Origin: Pseudomonas sp. DC1.2
GTDB lineage: Bacteria > Pseudomonadota > Gammaproteobacteria > Pseudomonadales > Pseudomonadaceae
DNA: 64,000 nucleotides
Reading direction: 5' to 3'
Assembly: GCF_034351645.1 (NCBI RefSeq)
Contig: NZ_CP133782.1
Span: 4,680,001 to 4,744,000, forward strand
The translations under genes were made by a program, and so were the position numbers. Below the pieces are notes generated by a model that saw only the letters and a list, made by a program, of their open reading frames with translations, was not told the DNA's origin and did not search any database. How positions within the stretch are numbered: position 1 is the first letter of the stretch; the number at the start of each line of letters is the position of its first letter. Shown piece after piece: positions 37,749-47,475 of the stretch.

Positions 37749-38765
37749 ATGTCTTCCTTGAATCAGGCGCTGCGCGCCGCCCTCGATCATCGCCAGGACC
37801 TGCTTGCCGAACTGCATCAGCAAGGCACCGATTGTTATCGTTTGTTTCACGGCAGCCAGGAGGGCGCCAGTGGCCTGACCATCGACCGCTATGGCCCGCA
37901 ACTGCTGGTGCAAAGTTTTCACCAGTCGCTGGAACGCGACGCCCTGCTGCAACTGCACCAGAGCATCAACCAACACCTGGGGCTCGAAACCCTACTGGTC
38001 TACAACGACCGCTCACGGGGTAACTCGCGGATTGATCGCGAAGACACCGTCTACCCCGCCGACGACGCCGCGCTGCAAGACCTGATCGGCCACGAATGGG
38101 GCCTGAACTACCGGGTACGCGGACGTCACGCGGGGCAAGACCCGCTGCTGTTCCTCGACCTGCGCAACACCCGGGGCTGGGTCAAGGATCACAGCAAAAA
38201 CAAGAGCGTGCTGAACCTGTTCGCCTACACCTGTGGTGTCGGCCTGAGCGCGGCGGCAGGGGGCGCCAGCGAGGTCTGTAACCTCGACTTCGCCGAAGGC
38301 AACCTCGCCGTAGGTCGCGAGAATGGCCTGCTCAACGCGCAGTTGCCGACCATGGAATTTATTCAGTCTGATTATTTCCCGGCCATTCGCCAACTGGCCG
38401 GCCTGCCGATCAGTCAGCGTCGCGGGCAAAAGCTGCCCAGCTATCAGCGCCTGGAACCGCGTCAGTACGACGTGGTGCTGCTGGACCCGCCAGCCTGGGC
38501 CAAGAGCGCGTTTGGCACCGTCGACCTGCTGCGAGACTACCAGAGCCTGCTGAAACCGGCACTGCTGGCCACCGCCGAGAATGGTGTGCTGATCTGCTGC
38601 AACAACCTGGCAAAAGTCAGCATGGACGACTGGCGCGAACAGGTGCTGCGTTGTGCCGAAAAGACCGGGCGCCCGGTGCGTGAATGGACAGTGATGACCC
38701 CGGGTCGAGACTTCCCATCGATGGATCAGCAGCCGCCCCTGAAAACCCTGATCCTTCAGCTCTGA
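37749..38765 (+). CDS. Class I SAM-dependent rRNA methyltransferase, RlmI-like
   Basis: The 338-residue protein has an N-terminal region with 'RLFHGSQEGASGLTIDRYG', then a Rossmann methyltransferase domain. The SAM motif I is 'VLNLFAYTCGVGLSAAAGG' and the catalytic 'VVLLDPPAWAKS' matches the RlmI/RlmK 23S rRNA m5C/m7G group. The PUA domain of RlmI seems reduced, so the exact target base is uncertain. The ATG at 37749 follows the family start 'MSSLNQALRAAL'; an upstream extension to 37638 crosses a REP and is rejected. Confidence 0.85.
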   Translation: MSSLNQALRAALDHRQDLLAELHQQGTDCYRLFHGSQEGASGLTIDRYGPQLLVQSFHQSLERDALLQLHQSINQHLGLETLLVYNDRSRGNSRIDREDTVYPADDAALQDLIGHEWGLNYRVRGRHAGQDPLLFLDLRNTRGWVKDHSKNKSVLNLFAYTCGVGLSAAAGGASEVCNLDFAEGNLAVGRENGLLNAQLPTMEFIQSDYFPAIRQLAGLPISQRRGQKLPSYQRLEPRQYDVVLLDPPAWAKSAFGTVDLLRDYQSLLKPALLATAENGVLICCNNLAKVSMDDWREQVLRCAEKTGRPVREWTVMTPGRDFPSMDQQPPLKTLILQL

Positions 38766-38885
38766 ATTCGGAAGTAAAAATTCCTACAGAAGAATCTGAA
38801 AAATCCCAGCCCGCGCTGACTACTTCGGAACCGGAAACGCGTGCCATACTCCAACGCACTCCGATTTAGACAGATGAAGCCACAC

Positions 38886-41819
38886 ATGCCCAAAGGATTG
38901 ATTCGCGCTATTGGCGCTTTGTTGACAGCGCTGGCCCTCTACAGCCTGCTGGGGTTTCTGATTTTGCCGGGCATCGCGCTGCGGGTTGCCAACCAGCAAC
39001 TGGCCAGCTACGCGACGATGCCCGCCCATATTCAGCGGATCGAACTCAACCCGTTCAGCCTGGAGGTGACCCTTTGGGGCCTGACCATCGGCGAGCCGGG
39101 CAAGGAACAAGTGGGCTTCGAACGCTTGTACGCCAACCTGCAGATCGACAGCCTGTGGACCAAGGCGCTGCACCTGACCGATATCGAGCTGGATAAACCC
39201 AAGACTGAAATCCTCTTCGGCAAAGACGGCACACTCAACCTGCTCGGGCTGTTCAAGTTGCCGCAGAGCGAGCCAACGCCTGCCGAGCCAAACGCAAAAC
39301 CGTTTCCGCTGCGTGTAGACCGGATCAAACTGGCCGGCGGCTATGTGCATTTCCAGGACGCACGGCCCAACGAACCCATCGAATTCCTCTACGACAAACT
39401 CGATTTCGAGCTAAAGAACCTCAGCACCCTGCCCGACGACAACGCCGACATGACCCTGGTCGCTGCCGGCCCGGAAGGTGGGCAGATCGACTGGACCGGC
39501 AACTTCAGCCTGATCCCGATAGCCTCCGAAGGTAAGTTGAAAGTCACCAACGGTCAGATGAAAGTCTGGTGGCCCTACGTGCGTGATGCGCTGCCACTGG
39601 TGCTGGAAAACGGCGTACTGAACCTCAGCACCGATTACAAGCTCAACCTGGCCAAAGACACTCAATTGCTACTGAGCAATGTCGCGGTCAGCGTCGCACC
39701 GTTCGCCGTCAATGCCCCGGACGGTCGGCCGCTGGCAAAGCTTGCACGCCTGGACATCAGCGAAACCACCGTGGACCTGGCCAACCAGCAGGTGGTAGTC
39801 GGCAAAATTCGCAGTCAAAAACTGGAAACCTGGGCCGCCCGCGAAGCCGATGGGCAACTCGACTGGCAGAAACTGTTCGCCAGCCAACCCGCCAAGCCGG
39901 CGGCAAAAGCCGAGCCGGCCAGTACGCCAGCGGCAGCTGACTCACCGAAACCTGCGCCTGCCGCCCCCAGCAAACCCTGGCAAGTCCTGATCAAGGACGT
40001 GCAACTGCGCGATTACCAAGTCCATCTGGCGGACCGTCAGGCGCAACCCGCCGTCGCCCTGGAACTCGGCCCACTGAACCTGGACCTGCAAAACTTCGAC
40101 AGCCTCAACGGCTCGCCTTTCACCGTCAAGCTCGACACGGGCCTGGGCAAGCAAGGCAAGATCATGATGGACGGCCAGGTCAACCTGGCGCCGATCAGCG
40201 CCAGGTTGAAGGTGCAGACCAAGGACATCGACCTGCGCGTCGCCCAATCCTATATCAGCCCGTTCATTCGTCTGGAACTGCGCAGCGGCATGCTCGGCAG
40301 CGATCTGGCGGTCAACCTCAAGAGCACTGAACCACTGGCCTTCAACGTCACGGGGCGCGCTCAAGTCGATCAACTGCATACGCTCGACACCCTCAAAACC
40401 CGCGACTTCCTCAAGTGGCAACAGTTGGTGCTCGAAGGCCTGAATTATCAACACGGCGACAGCTTGTCGATCGACAAGGTCAGCCTGTTTCAACCTTATG
40501 CACGCTTCATGATCAACGATGACCGCACCACCAACATCGATGACCTGTTGATCCCGCAACCGGCGGGTTCCGGCGCCAAACCCGCCGCCAAACCTGCGGC
40601 GAGTAAAGACAAAACGCTGGGTATTCACATCGGTGGCATTGCCATCAATGACGGCTCGGCAAACTTTGCCGACTTTAGCCTGACGCCCAACTTCGCCACC
40701 GCCGTTCAACAGCTCAACGGGCAAATCGGCACCATCGACAGCCGACAGGCGAAGCCGGCCAGCGTTGACATTAACGGCAAGGTTGATCGCTATGCACCGG
40801 TGACCATCAAGGGCGCGGTCAACCCCTTCGACCCCATGGCCAGTCTCGACATTTCCACCAGTTTCAAACGGGTGGAACTGACAACCCTGACCCCTTACTC
40901 CGGCAAGTTCGCCGGTTACCGCATCCGCAAAGGCCGGCTCAACCTTGATGTGCATTACCTGATCACCAAGGGCCAACTCAAGGCGGAAAACAAAGTGGTG
41001 ATCGAACAACTGCAACTGGGTGAGAAAGTCGACAGCCCGGACGCCGTCAGCCTGCCGCTGAAACTGGCGATTGCCTTGCTCAAAGACGTCGATGGCAAGA
41101 TTTCCATCGAACTGCCAGTGACCGGCGACCTGAACAACCCGCAATTCAGCGTCATGCCAATTGTCTGGCAAACCTTGCGTAACCTGATCGTCAAAGCCGC
41201 CGCCGCGCCGTTTAAACTCATTGGCGGATTGATCAGTGGCGGGAGTTCGCAGGACCTGGGCAGCGTCTCGTTCGCCCCTGGCTCCAGTGATCTGAGCACA
41301 GACGCCGAAGCGGCGCTGGTCAAACTGGCCGGCGCGCTCCAGGAACGGCCGGCCCTGCGCCTGGAAATCGAAGGCACCGCCGCGCAAAGCAGTGACGGCC
41401 CATTGATTGCCCAGCAACGCCTGGAACGCGAATACCAGTACAACTACTACAAAATGCTCCAGCGTCGCGGCGACAAAGTCCCAGCGCAGGCGTCCTTACT
41501 GCAAGTGCCGGACAACGAGAAAGGCCCGCTGCTGGAAGGGATTTACCGCACACGCCTGAAGACTCAGCCGCCCGCCGAATGGAAGGATTTGAGCAAGGAC
41601 CAACGCACGGCAAAAATGCGCGAAGGGGTGATCAACTTCTGGAGCGCCAGTGACGTGCTGTTGCGCCAACTGGGTCAGGACCGCGCCAGCAGCATCAAGG
41701 ACTTCTTGGTGGACAAGGGGCAACTGGCGGATGACCGCGTTTACTTCATCGATGCCAACCTCGGTGAAGCGCAAAGTGACGGTCGAGTGGTAACCCCCAT
41801 GCATCTGGACGCTGAATAA
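38886..41819 (+). CDS. Large AsmA-like DUF748 envelope protein
   Basis: The 977-residue protein is anchored by one N-terminal helix ('LIRAIGALLTALALYSLLGFL'). The rest, two DUF748 regions rich in alternating beta segments, is predicted periplasmic. AsmA-like proteins form long grooves and some carry phospholipids between membranes; that role is only an analogy here. A low-complexity Ala/Pro/Lys linker lies near residues 340-370. The C-terminus ends 'YFIDANLGEAQSDGRVVTP', a family hallmark. The ATG at 38874 is an alternative start. It shares a TAATG overlap with the next gene. Confidence 0.85.
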   Translation: MPKGLIRAIGALLTALALYSLLGFLILPGIALRVANQQLASYATMPAHIQRIELNPFSLEVTLWGLTIGEPGKEQVGFERLYANLQIDSLWTKALHLTDIELDKPKTEILFGKDGTLNLLGLFKLPQSEPTPAEPNAKPFPLRVDRIKLAGGYVHFQDARPNEPIEFLYDKLDFELKNLSTLPDDNADMTLVAAGPEGGQIDWTGNFSLIPIASEGKLKVTNGQMKVWWPYVRDALPLVLENGVLNLSTDYKLNLAKDTQLLLSNVAVSVAPFAVNAPDGRPLAKLARLDISETTVDLANQQVVVGKIRSQKLETWAAREADGQLDWQKLFASQPAKPAAKAEPASTPAAADSPKPAPAAPSKPWQVLIKDVQLRDYQVHLADRQAQPAVALELGPLNLDLQNFDSLNGSPFTVKLDTGLGKQGKIMMDGQVNLAPISARLKVQTKDIDLRVAQSYISPFIRLELRSGMLGSDLAVNLKSTEPLAFNVTGRAQVDQLHTLDTLKTRDFLKWQQLVLEGLNYQHGDSLSIDKVSLFQPYARFMINDDRTTNIDDLLIPQPAGSGAKPAAKPAASKDKTLGIHIGGIAINDGSANFADFSLTPNFATAVQQLNGQIGTIDSRQAKPASVDINGKVDRYAPVTIKGAVNPFDPMASLDISTSFKRVELTTLTPYSGKFAGYRIRKGRLNLDVHYLITKGQLKAENKVVIEQLQLGEKVDSPDAVSLPLKLAIALLKDVDGKISIELPVTGDLNNPQFSVMPIVWQTLRNLIVKAAAAPFKLIGGLISGGSSQDLGSVSFAPGSSDLSTDAEAALVKLAGALQERPALRLEIEGTAAQSSDGPLIAQQRLEREYQYNYYKMLQRRGDKVPAQASLLQVPDNEKGPLLEGIYRTRLKTQPPAEWKDLSKDQRTAKMREGVINFWSASDVLLRQLGQDRASSIKDFLVDKGQLADDRVYFIDANLGEAQSDGRVVTPMHLDAE

Positions 41820-42115
41820 TGGGCAGGCGCTGGCTACTCGGCTTGGGCCTTGCCCTGGCGGCCACTCACGCTTCAGCCGCCGATACGCTGCGTTGCGGCA
41901 GTCAACTGATCAGTGTCGGCGACAGGTCTGGCGAAGTGTTGCAGAAGTGCGGAGACCCGGTCAGCCGCGACCTGTTGGGCTACAAACGCAGCGCCAACCG
42001 CCGGGAAGAGTTCCAGGTTGAGGAATGGACCTACGGCCCCAATAGCGGGATGTATCAGTACCTGCGGTTCGAAGGCAATCGACTGGTACAAATCACCAGC
42101 AAACGCGGAAGCTAG
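41819..42115 (+). CDS. DUF2845 secreted protein
   Basis: The 98-residue protein has a signal peptide ending near 'ATHASAAD' and a DUF2845 domain: 'LRCGSQLISVGDRSGEVLQKCGDP', with two cysteines that could form a disulfide, and 'EEWTYGPNSGMYQYLRFEGN'. It resembles SmpA/BamE-like small folds, but the function is unknown. The start overlaps the DUF748 stop by one base (TAATG), so it is coupled to the envelope protein. Confidence 0.87.
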   Translation: MGRRWLLGLGLALAATHASAADTLRCGSQLISVGDRSGEVLQKCGDPVSRDLLGYKRSANRREEFQVEEWTYGPNSGMYQYLRFEGNRLVQITSKRGS

Positions 42116-42140
42116 ATCCAGCAAACCATAAACATTCAAC

Positions 42141-42168
42141 GCTCTTGGTGAGCAAGCTCGTTTCCACT
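42141..42168. repeat. REP-like remnant
   Basis: GCTCTTGGTGAGCAAGCTCG with following TTTCCACT keeps the GAGCAAGCTC core of REP sequences but has lost one arm. Confidence 0.45.
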
Positions 42169-42194
42169 GTTGATTGACCGCGCCCCAAATAGAA

Positions 42195-42222
42195 CAGGCC
42201 CCGGCACGAGTGCCGGGGCCTG
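42195..42222 (-). terminator. Strong hairpin after the BON-domain gene
   Basis: A perfect 12-bp stem CAGGCCCCGGCA/TGCCGGGGCCTG with loop CGAG lies between convergent genes. On the minus strand it is followed by TTCTATTT, a moderate T tract; it may serve both directions. Confidence 0.7.
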
Positions 42223-42329
42223 TAATGGCCACTTCCTTGTGGCCGTTCGCATGAACTCTAAAGAGGCAGCAGACGTATAACTCGGCCCGCCCGCTGCTCC
42301 TTCTCCCAGTCCAGGCGAGAAGCCTTGCC

Positions 42330-42683
42330 TTACTCGGCTTTCAGGCCGTCAGCGGAAACCGCTTTAACGCCTTTGATTTTCTTGGTGATCGCCACAGCGG
42401 TGGTCTTCTGAGCTTCGGTGATTGCAACAGTCGACGACAGCGATACAACGCCTTTGTTGGTTTCTACTTTGATGTCGGTGCCTGGAATGCCTTTTTCGGT
42501 GACCAGGTCGCTTTTGACTTTGGTAGTGATCCAGGTATCAGAAGTGGTTTCTTTTGCCTTGGTCATTTCACCGGCCGCCAGCGTCATCGGGGCTTGGGTG
42601 GTAGTGGTCTGTGCAAACGCAGCGTTGGCCATGGTCAGGGTCAGCGCGGTTGCAGTAGCGGCAGCGATAGCGAACTTCTTCAT
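42330..42683 (-). CDS. BON-domain periplasmic protein
   Basis: The 117-residue protein has a signal peptide ending near 'NAAFA-Q' and a single BON domain: 'DTWITTKVKSDLVTEKGIPGTDIKVETNKGVVSLSS' (in part), 'AVAITKKIKGVKAVSADGLKAE'. BON domains are thought to bind phospholipids; OsmY, with two, is induced by osmotic stress. AGGAG lies seven bases before the ATG. It is monocistronic with a hairpin behind. A sigma-54-like element sits upstream. Confidence 0.9.
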   Translation of the reverse strand: MKKFAIAAATATALTLTMANAAFAQTTTTQAPMTLAAGEMTKAKETTSDTWITTKVKSDLVTEKGIPGTDIKVETNKGVVSLSSTVAITEAQKTTAVAITKKIKGVKAVSADGLKAE

Positions 42684-42748
42684 ACGAGTAACTCCTGTTT
42701 TTCTAGAAAGTCTGCTGCATGTCTTGTCAGCAGGGTTACTGGGTATAG

Positions 42749-42764
42749 TGCGAACGTTGTGCCA
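42749..42764 (-). promoter_or_regulatory. Sigma-54-like promoter candidate for the BON gene
   Basis: The minus strand reads TGGCACA-ACGT-TCGCA, with GG-N10-GC spacing and two departures from the consensus. It would start transcription about 55 bp before the ATG. A sigma-70 alternative (TTGAAA with TATACC) has a poor 19-bp spacer. Confidence 0.4.
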
Positions 42765-42986
42765 ACTTTCAAATATGAAATAAAACCTTATAAATCAACA
42801 AGTTAAAAAAACAGCAAAATCTCAAAATCATGCAAATTGCATGACGGCGATATTCTCTGCATGCAACTTGCCAGTTTTTCCGCAGGCCTAAGGCCATGAA
42901 CTATCGAGCATTTAACCGTTCACTAGGTCGACGCAAAAAAATTGAACGCATTGCGCTCTTCCTGACGGATTCGCCGATCAACAGAT

Positions 42987-43020
42987 AAAAAAAATACCCC
43001 GCCGATGAGGGCAGGGTATT
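42987..43020 (-). terminator. pilA terminator
   Basis: On the minus strand the arms AATACCCTGCC and GGCGGGGTATT (43010-43020 and 42993-43003, with one mismatch) enclose a six-base loop and are followed by a run of T residues. Confidence 0.88.
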
Positions 43021-43038
43021 GATCGCGCTAGAGGAAAA

Positions 43039-43455
<417 letters not shown>

Positions 43456-43503
43456 AGACAGTCTCCATGCATGAGTGGAAATCTCATGCTCTGAATATCC
43501 CAC

Positions 43504-43519
43504 AGCACAGCCCATGCCA
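43504..43519 (-). promoter_or_regulatory. Sigma-54 promoter of pilA
   Basis: The minus strand reads TGGCATG-GGCT-GTGCT with exact GG-N10-GC spacing, about 50 bp upstream of the pilA start. In Pseudomonas pilA is known to need RpoN and the PilS/PilR system; pilS is at the far end of this window. Confidence 0.85.
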
Positions 43520-43680
43520 AGTTGCTCCGGCCCTGCTGGCGGGGCACTCGCTTCAGATAGAGCCTTTTGCCACCCCCGGAAAACGCACTATCTGACATTT
43601 TTTGTCACTTGAGCACAGCTGGTTTGGCTCCGTCCTTTGACTAGGCTATAAGTCATGCATTGTTTGCGTCCGGTATCCCC

Positions 43681-45381
43681 ATGAATGACATCGCCCTAAG
43701 TGGTCTGGCCAAGCAATTGGTCCTGGCCGAACTGCTCACCGAGAAAAGCGCTCAGCAGGCTTATCAGCAAGCCCAACGCAGTCGCATCTCCCTGGTCAGC
43801 TACCTGGTACAAAACAAACTGGTAAAAAGCCGGCAAGTGGCGGAGATCGCCTCGGAACATTTCGGCATGGCCTTCCTGGATCTGAATTGCCTGGACAAGG
43901 AAGCCCAGCCCAGAGGACTGGTCAGTGAAAAGCTGATACGCCAGCACCATGCACTGCCCCTCTGGCGACGCGGTAACAAACTGTTCGTTGGCATTTGCGA
44001 CCCCTCCAACCAACAGGCTATCAATGACATCCAGTTCAGCACCGGGCTGACCACCGAAGCGATCTTGGTGGAGGACGACAAACTCAGCGATGCCATCGAA
44101 AAGTTCTTCGACAACCACGCGACCGGTCTGGAAGAGATGGTTGACCTTGAGCTGGAAGGTCTGGACATCGAGTCAGTCGACGACAAACAGCAGGACGCGG
44201 GCGCGGGTCAGGATTCCGATGACGCACCCGTCGTGCGTTTCGTCCACAAAATGCTGCTCGACGCCATCAAAAGCGGCTCTTCCGACCTGCACTTCGAGCC
44301 CTACGAAAAGACCTACCGGGTGCGCATGCGTACCGACGGTATTTTGCGCGAAGTGGCCAAGCCGCCGATTCAACTGGCCGGCCGCATCGCTGCCAGGCTG
44401 AAAGTCATGGCCAGCCTCGACATATCTGAACGCCGACGCCCTCAGGACGGACGAATCAAAATGCGCTTGTCCAAGACCAAGTCCATCGACTTCCGGGTTA
44501 ACACCCTGCCGACGCTATGGGGCGAAAAAGTGGTGATCCGGATCCTCGATCCGTCGAGCGCCCAGATGGGCATTGACGCCCTTGGCTATGAGCCTGACCA
44601 GAAAGAACTGTTCATGGCCGCCCTCAAGCAGCCACAGGGAATGATCCTGGTAACCGGCCCCACGGGCTCGGGTAAAACCGTATCGCTGTATACCGGGCTG
44701 AATATTCTCAACACCGTGGACATCAACATCTCTACTGCCGAAGACCCGGTGGAGATCAACATGGAAGGCATCAACCAGGTCAACGTCAATCCGAAGCAAG
44801 GACTCGATTTCGCCCAAGCCCTGCGCTCGTTTCTGCGTCAGGACCCGGACGTGATCATGGTCGGTGAGATCCGCGACCTCGAAACGGCGGAAATCGCCAT
44901 CAAGGCCGCCCAGACCGGGCATTTGGTGCTGTCCACCCTGCACACTAACAGCGCCGCACAAACCTTGACCCGCCTGCAAAACATGGGCATCCAGGGTTTC
45001 AATATCGCGACCTCCATCAGCCTGATCATCGCCCAGCGCTTGGCGCGAAAGCTGTGCAGCCATTGCAAGAGGCCAATCGAGATTCCTCGGGCAACGCTGC
45101 TCAAGGAAGGCTTCCCCGAGGACCGCATCGGCTCGTTTACGATCTATGAGCCGGTCGGTTGCGACCAGTGCAACGGCGGTTATAAAGGGCGAACCGGGAT
45201 TTATGAGGTGGTGAAAAACACACCCGATTTGCAACGGCTGATCATGGCTGAGGGCAATTCGCTGGAAATCGATATCCAGATGCGCAAGGACGGCTTTAAC
45301 GATCTGCGAACCTCGGGCTTGCTCAAGGCCATGCAAGGCATCACCAGCCTGGAAGAAATCAACCGGGTCACCAAGGACTGA
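43681..45381 (+). CDS. pilB: Type IV pilus extension ATPase PilB
   Basis: The 566-residue hexameric ATPase powers pilus assembly. It has an N-terminal GSPE_N (MshEN, possible c-di-GMP-binding) region, and a C-terminal secretion-ATPase core with Walker A 'GPTGSGKTVSLY'. An Asp box lies in 'NISTAEDPVEINMEGINQV', Walker B in 'DPDVIMVGEIRDLETAE' and a His box in 'GHLVLSTLHTNSA'. A zinc-type tetracysteine is seen in 'CSHCKRP...CDQCNGGY'. The ATG at 43681 is preferred over an in-frame start at 43660. pilC follows after two bases. Confidence 0.96.
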   Translation: MNDIALSGLAKQLVLAELLTEKSAQQAYQQAQRSRISLVSYLVQNKLVKSRQVAEIASEHFGMAFLDLNCLDKEAQPRGLVSEKLIRQHHALPLWRRGNKLFVGICDPSNQQAINDIQFSTGLTTEAILVEDDKLSDAIEKFFDNHATGLEEMVDLELEGLDIESVDDKQQDAGAGQDSDDAPVVRFVHKMLLDAIKSGSSDLHFEPYEKTYRVRMRTDGILREVAKPPIQLAGRIAARLKVMASLDISERRRPQDGRIKMRLSKTKSIDFRVNTLPTLWGEKVVIRILDPSSAQMGIDALGYEPDQKELFMAALKQPQGMILVTGPTGSGKTVSLYTGLNILNTVDINISTAEDPVEINMEGINQVNVNPKQGLDFAQALRSFLRQDPDVIMVGEIRDLETAEIAIKAAQTGHLVLSTLHTNSAAQTLTRLQNMGIQGFNIATSISLIIAQRLARKLCSHCKRPIEIPRATLLKEGFPEDRIGSFTIYEPVGCDQCNGGYKGRTGIYEVVKNTPDLQRLIMAEGNSLEIDIQMRKDGFNDLRTSGLLKAMQGITSLEEINRVTKD

Positions 45382-45383
45382 AC

Positions 45384-46601
45384 ATGGCCGCCAAGGCAGC
45401 AAAAATCAGCGTGTACGCGTGGGAAGGCACGGACAAAAAAGGCGTGAAGGTGACCGGCGAATTGAGCGGTCTGAGCCCTGCGCTGATCAAGGCGCAACTG
45501 CGCAAGCAAGGCATTAACCCAGGCAAGGTGCGCAAAAAATCCATGTCGATTTTCAGCCTGGGCAAACGCATCAAAGCCCAGGAGATCGCCCTGTTCACCC
45601 GGCAAATGGCGACCATGATGAAAGCCGGCGTGCCGTTATTGCAGTCGTTCGAAATCATCGGCGAAGGCTTCGATAACCCGGCCATGCGCAAACTGGTGGA
45701 CGAGGTGAAACAAGAAGTCGCCGCAGGGAACAGCTTCGCTACGGCCCTGCGCAAGAAGCCGCAGTATTTCGACGAGTTGTACTGCAACCTGGTGGACGCC
45801 GGGGAGCAGGCTGGCGCGTTGGATACGCTGCTGGAACGGGTAGCTACCTATAAGGAAAAAAGCGAACGCCTGAAGGCCAAGGTCAAGAAAGCCATGACCT
45901 ACCCATTGGCAGTGGTGTTCGTCGCGCTCATCGTGACGGGCATTCTGTTGATCAAAGTGGTGCCACAGTTCCAGTCGGTGTTCGCCGGATTTGGCGCCTC
46001 ACTGCCCGCGTTCACGGTGATGGTCATCGGTATCTCGGAGTTCATGCAGCAATGGTGGTGGCTGATGCTCGGCGCTCTGATCGCGGCGATTTTCGGGGTA
46101 CGCCGTGCGTTCAAAAAGTCGCAGGCTTTTCGCGACTGGACGGACACCTGGCTGTTGAAACTGCCCTTGGTCGGCACGTTGATGTACAAGTCTGCCGTGG
46201 CGCGTTACGCACGCACGTTATCGACGACATTTGCGGCCGGTGTCCCGCTGGTAGAAGCCTTGGAGTCGGTGGCCGGCGCAACGGGCAACATCGTGTTCAA
46301 GCGTGCAGTGCTGCGCATCAAACAGGACGTCTCGACCGGCATGCAACTGAACTTCTCTATGCGCACCTCCGGGGTCTTTCCGAACATGGCGATCCAGATG
46401 ACTGCGATTGGCGAGGAGTCCGGCGCCCTGGACGACATGCTCGATAAGGTCGCCAGTTTCTATGAGGACGAAGTGGACAACATGGTCGACAACCTGACCA
46501 GCCTGATGGAGCCGTTCATCATGGTGGTACTGGGTGTTATTGTCGGCGGCCTGGTGGTTGCCATGTACCTGCCTATCTTCCAACTTGGCTCTGCGATCTG
46601 A
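45384..46601 (+). CDS. pilC: Type IV pilus inner-membrane platform protein PilC
   Basis: The 405-residue GspF-family platform protein has two repeated cytoplasmic GspF domains (about 70-190 and 275-400), each with the 'FTRQMATMMKAGVPLLQSFE' / 'YARTLSTTFAAGVPLVEALE' opening, and three membrane helices. It couples PilB to pilin assembly. It lies two bases after pilB and one base before pilD. Confidence 0.97.
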   Translation: MAAKAAKISVYAWEGTDKKGVKVTGELSGLSPALIKAQLRKQGINPGKVRKKSMSIFSLGKRIKAQEIALFTRQMATMMKAGVPLLQSFEIIGEGFDNPAMRKLVDEVKQEVAAGNSFATALRKKPQYFDELYCNLVDAGEQAGALDTLLERVATYKEKSERLKAKVKKAMTYPLAVVFVALIVTGILLIKVVPQFQSVFAGFGASLPAFTVMVIGISEFMQQWWWLMLGALIAAIFGVRRAFKKSQAFRDWTDTWLLKLPLVGTLMYKSAVARYARTLSTTFAAGVPLVEALESVAGATGNIVFKRAVLRIKQDVSTGMQLNFSMRTSGVFPNMAIQMTAIGEESGALDDMLDKVASFYEDEVDNMVDNLTSLMEPFIMVVLGVIVGGLVVAMYLPIFQLGSAI

Positions 46602-46602
46602 C

Positions 46603-47475
46603 ATGCCTTTGAACGACTATCTGACCTTCTACCCGTTGGCCTTTGTCATCACCGCGCTGCTGCTTGGCCTGGTCGTCGGCAGCTTCCTCAACGTGGTGGT
46701 CTGGCGCCTGCCCAAAATGCTTGAACGCGAATGGCGAGCCCAGGCCAATGATGTGCTGGGGCTGCCCGGCGAGACACCCCTGCCAACGTACAACCTGCTG
46801 CTGCCGCACTCCCACTGTCCGCACTGCGCCCACAGGATTCGCGCCTGGGAAAATATTCCGCTATTCAGTTATGTGTTTTTGCGCGGTCGCTGTTCCAACT
46901 GCGCGGCGCCGATCAGCAAACGCTACCCGCTCACAGAACTGGCGTGCGGCCTGATTTCGGCGTTCATCGCCTGGCATTTCGGTTTCGGCTGGCAGGCCGC
47001 CATGATGCTGGTCCTGAGTTGGGGCTTGTTGACCATGAGCCTGATCGATGCCGAGCATCAAGTGCTGCCGGATGTGCTGGTACTGCCATTGTTGTGGCTG
47101 GGCCTGATCGTCAACAGCTTCGGCCTGTTCGTGCCCTTGCACGAGGCGCTTTGGGGCGCCGTGGCCGGTTACCTGGCGTTGTGGTCGGTGTTCTGGCTGT
47201 TCAAGCTACTCACCGGCAAGGACGGCATCGGCTACGGCGATTTCAAATTATTGGCAATGCTCGGGGCATGGGGCGGCTGGCAGATTCTGCCACTGACGAT
47301 CCTGCTGTCATCCCTGGTGGGGGCCATCATCGGCGTGATGTTACTGCGCCTGCGCGACACCAAAACCTCGACGCCGATTCCCTTCGGGCCTTATCTGGCG
47401 ATTGCCGGCTGGATTGCGTTGCTCTGGGGTGGTCAAATAACCGACTTCTATTGGCAGTTTGTCGGTTTGAAATGA
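46603..47475 (+). CDS. pilD: Prepilin peptidase / N-methyltransferase PilD
   Basis: The 290-residue membrane aspartyl protease cleaves type IV prepilins and type II pseudopilins, then N-methylates the new Phe. The N-terminal cytoplasmic loop has the zinc tetracysteine C-P-H-C ... C-S-N-C. The catalytic aspartates are in '[13 protein letters not shown]' and the GxGD motif '[13 protein letters not shown]'. The start at 46603 matches the family ('[15 protein letters not shown]'). The stop overlaps coaE by four bases. Confidence 0.96.
   Translation: MPLNDYLTFYPLAFVITALLLGLVVGSFLNVVVWRLPKMLEREWRAQANDVLGLPGETPLPTYNLLLPHSHCPHCAHRIRAWENIPLFSYVFLRGRCSNCAAPISKRYPLTELACGLISAFIAWHFGFGWQAAMMLVLSWGLLTMSLIDAEHQVLPDVLVLPLLWLGLIVNSFGLFVPLHEALWGAVAGYLALWSVFWLFKLLTGKDGIGYGDFKLLAMLGAWGGWQILPLTILLSSLVGAIIGVMLLRLRDTKTSTPIPFGPYLAIAGWIALLWGGQITDFYWQFVGLK

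Larger units (their letters stand above)
42684..43038. other. Intergenic region between the BON gene and pilA
   Basis: 355 bases without a gene. It holds the BON promoter area, a perfect 15-bp palindrome CATGCAAATTGCATG at 42831-42845 with a related TGCATGCAA at 42858-42866, and the pilA terminator at its right end. In my reading this is also where gene order changes from one ancestral block to another. Confidence 0.4.

Noticed and set aside
39942..41417. 491-codon minus-strand frame opposite the DUF748 gene
   Set aside because: Shadow of a long GC-rich gene; no domain or start signal.
46944..47471. N-terminal extension of coaE by 176 codons
   Set aside because: The extension is pilD read in another frame; the kinase starts at 47472 with the standard P-loop a few residues in.
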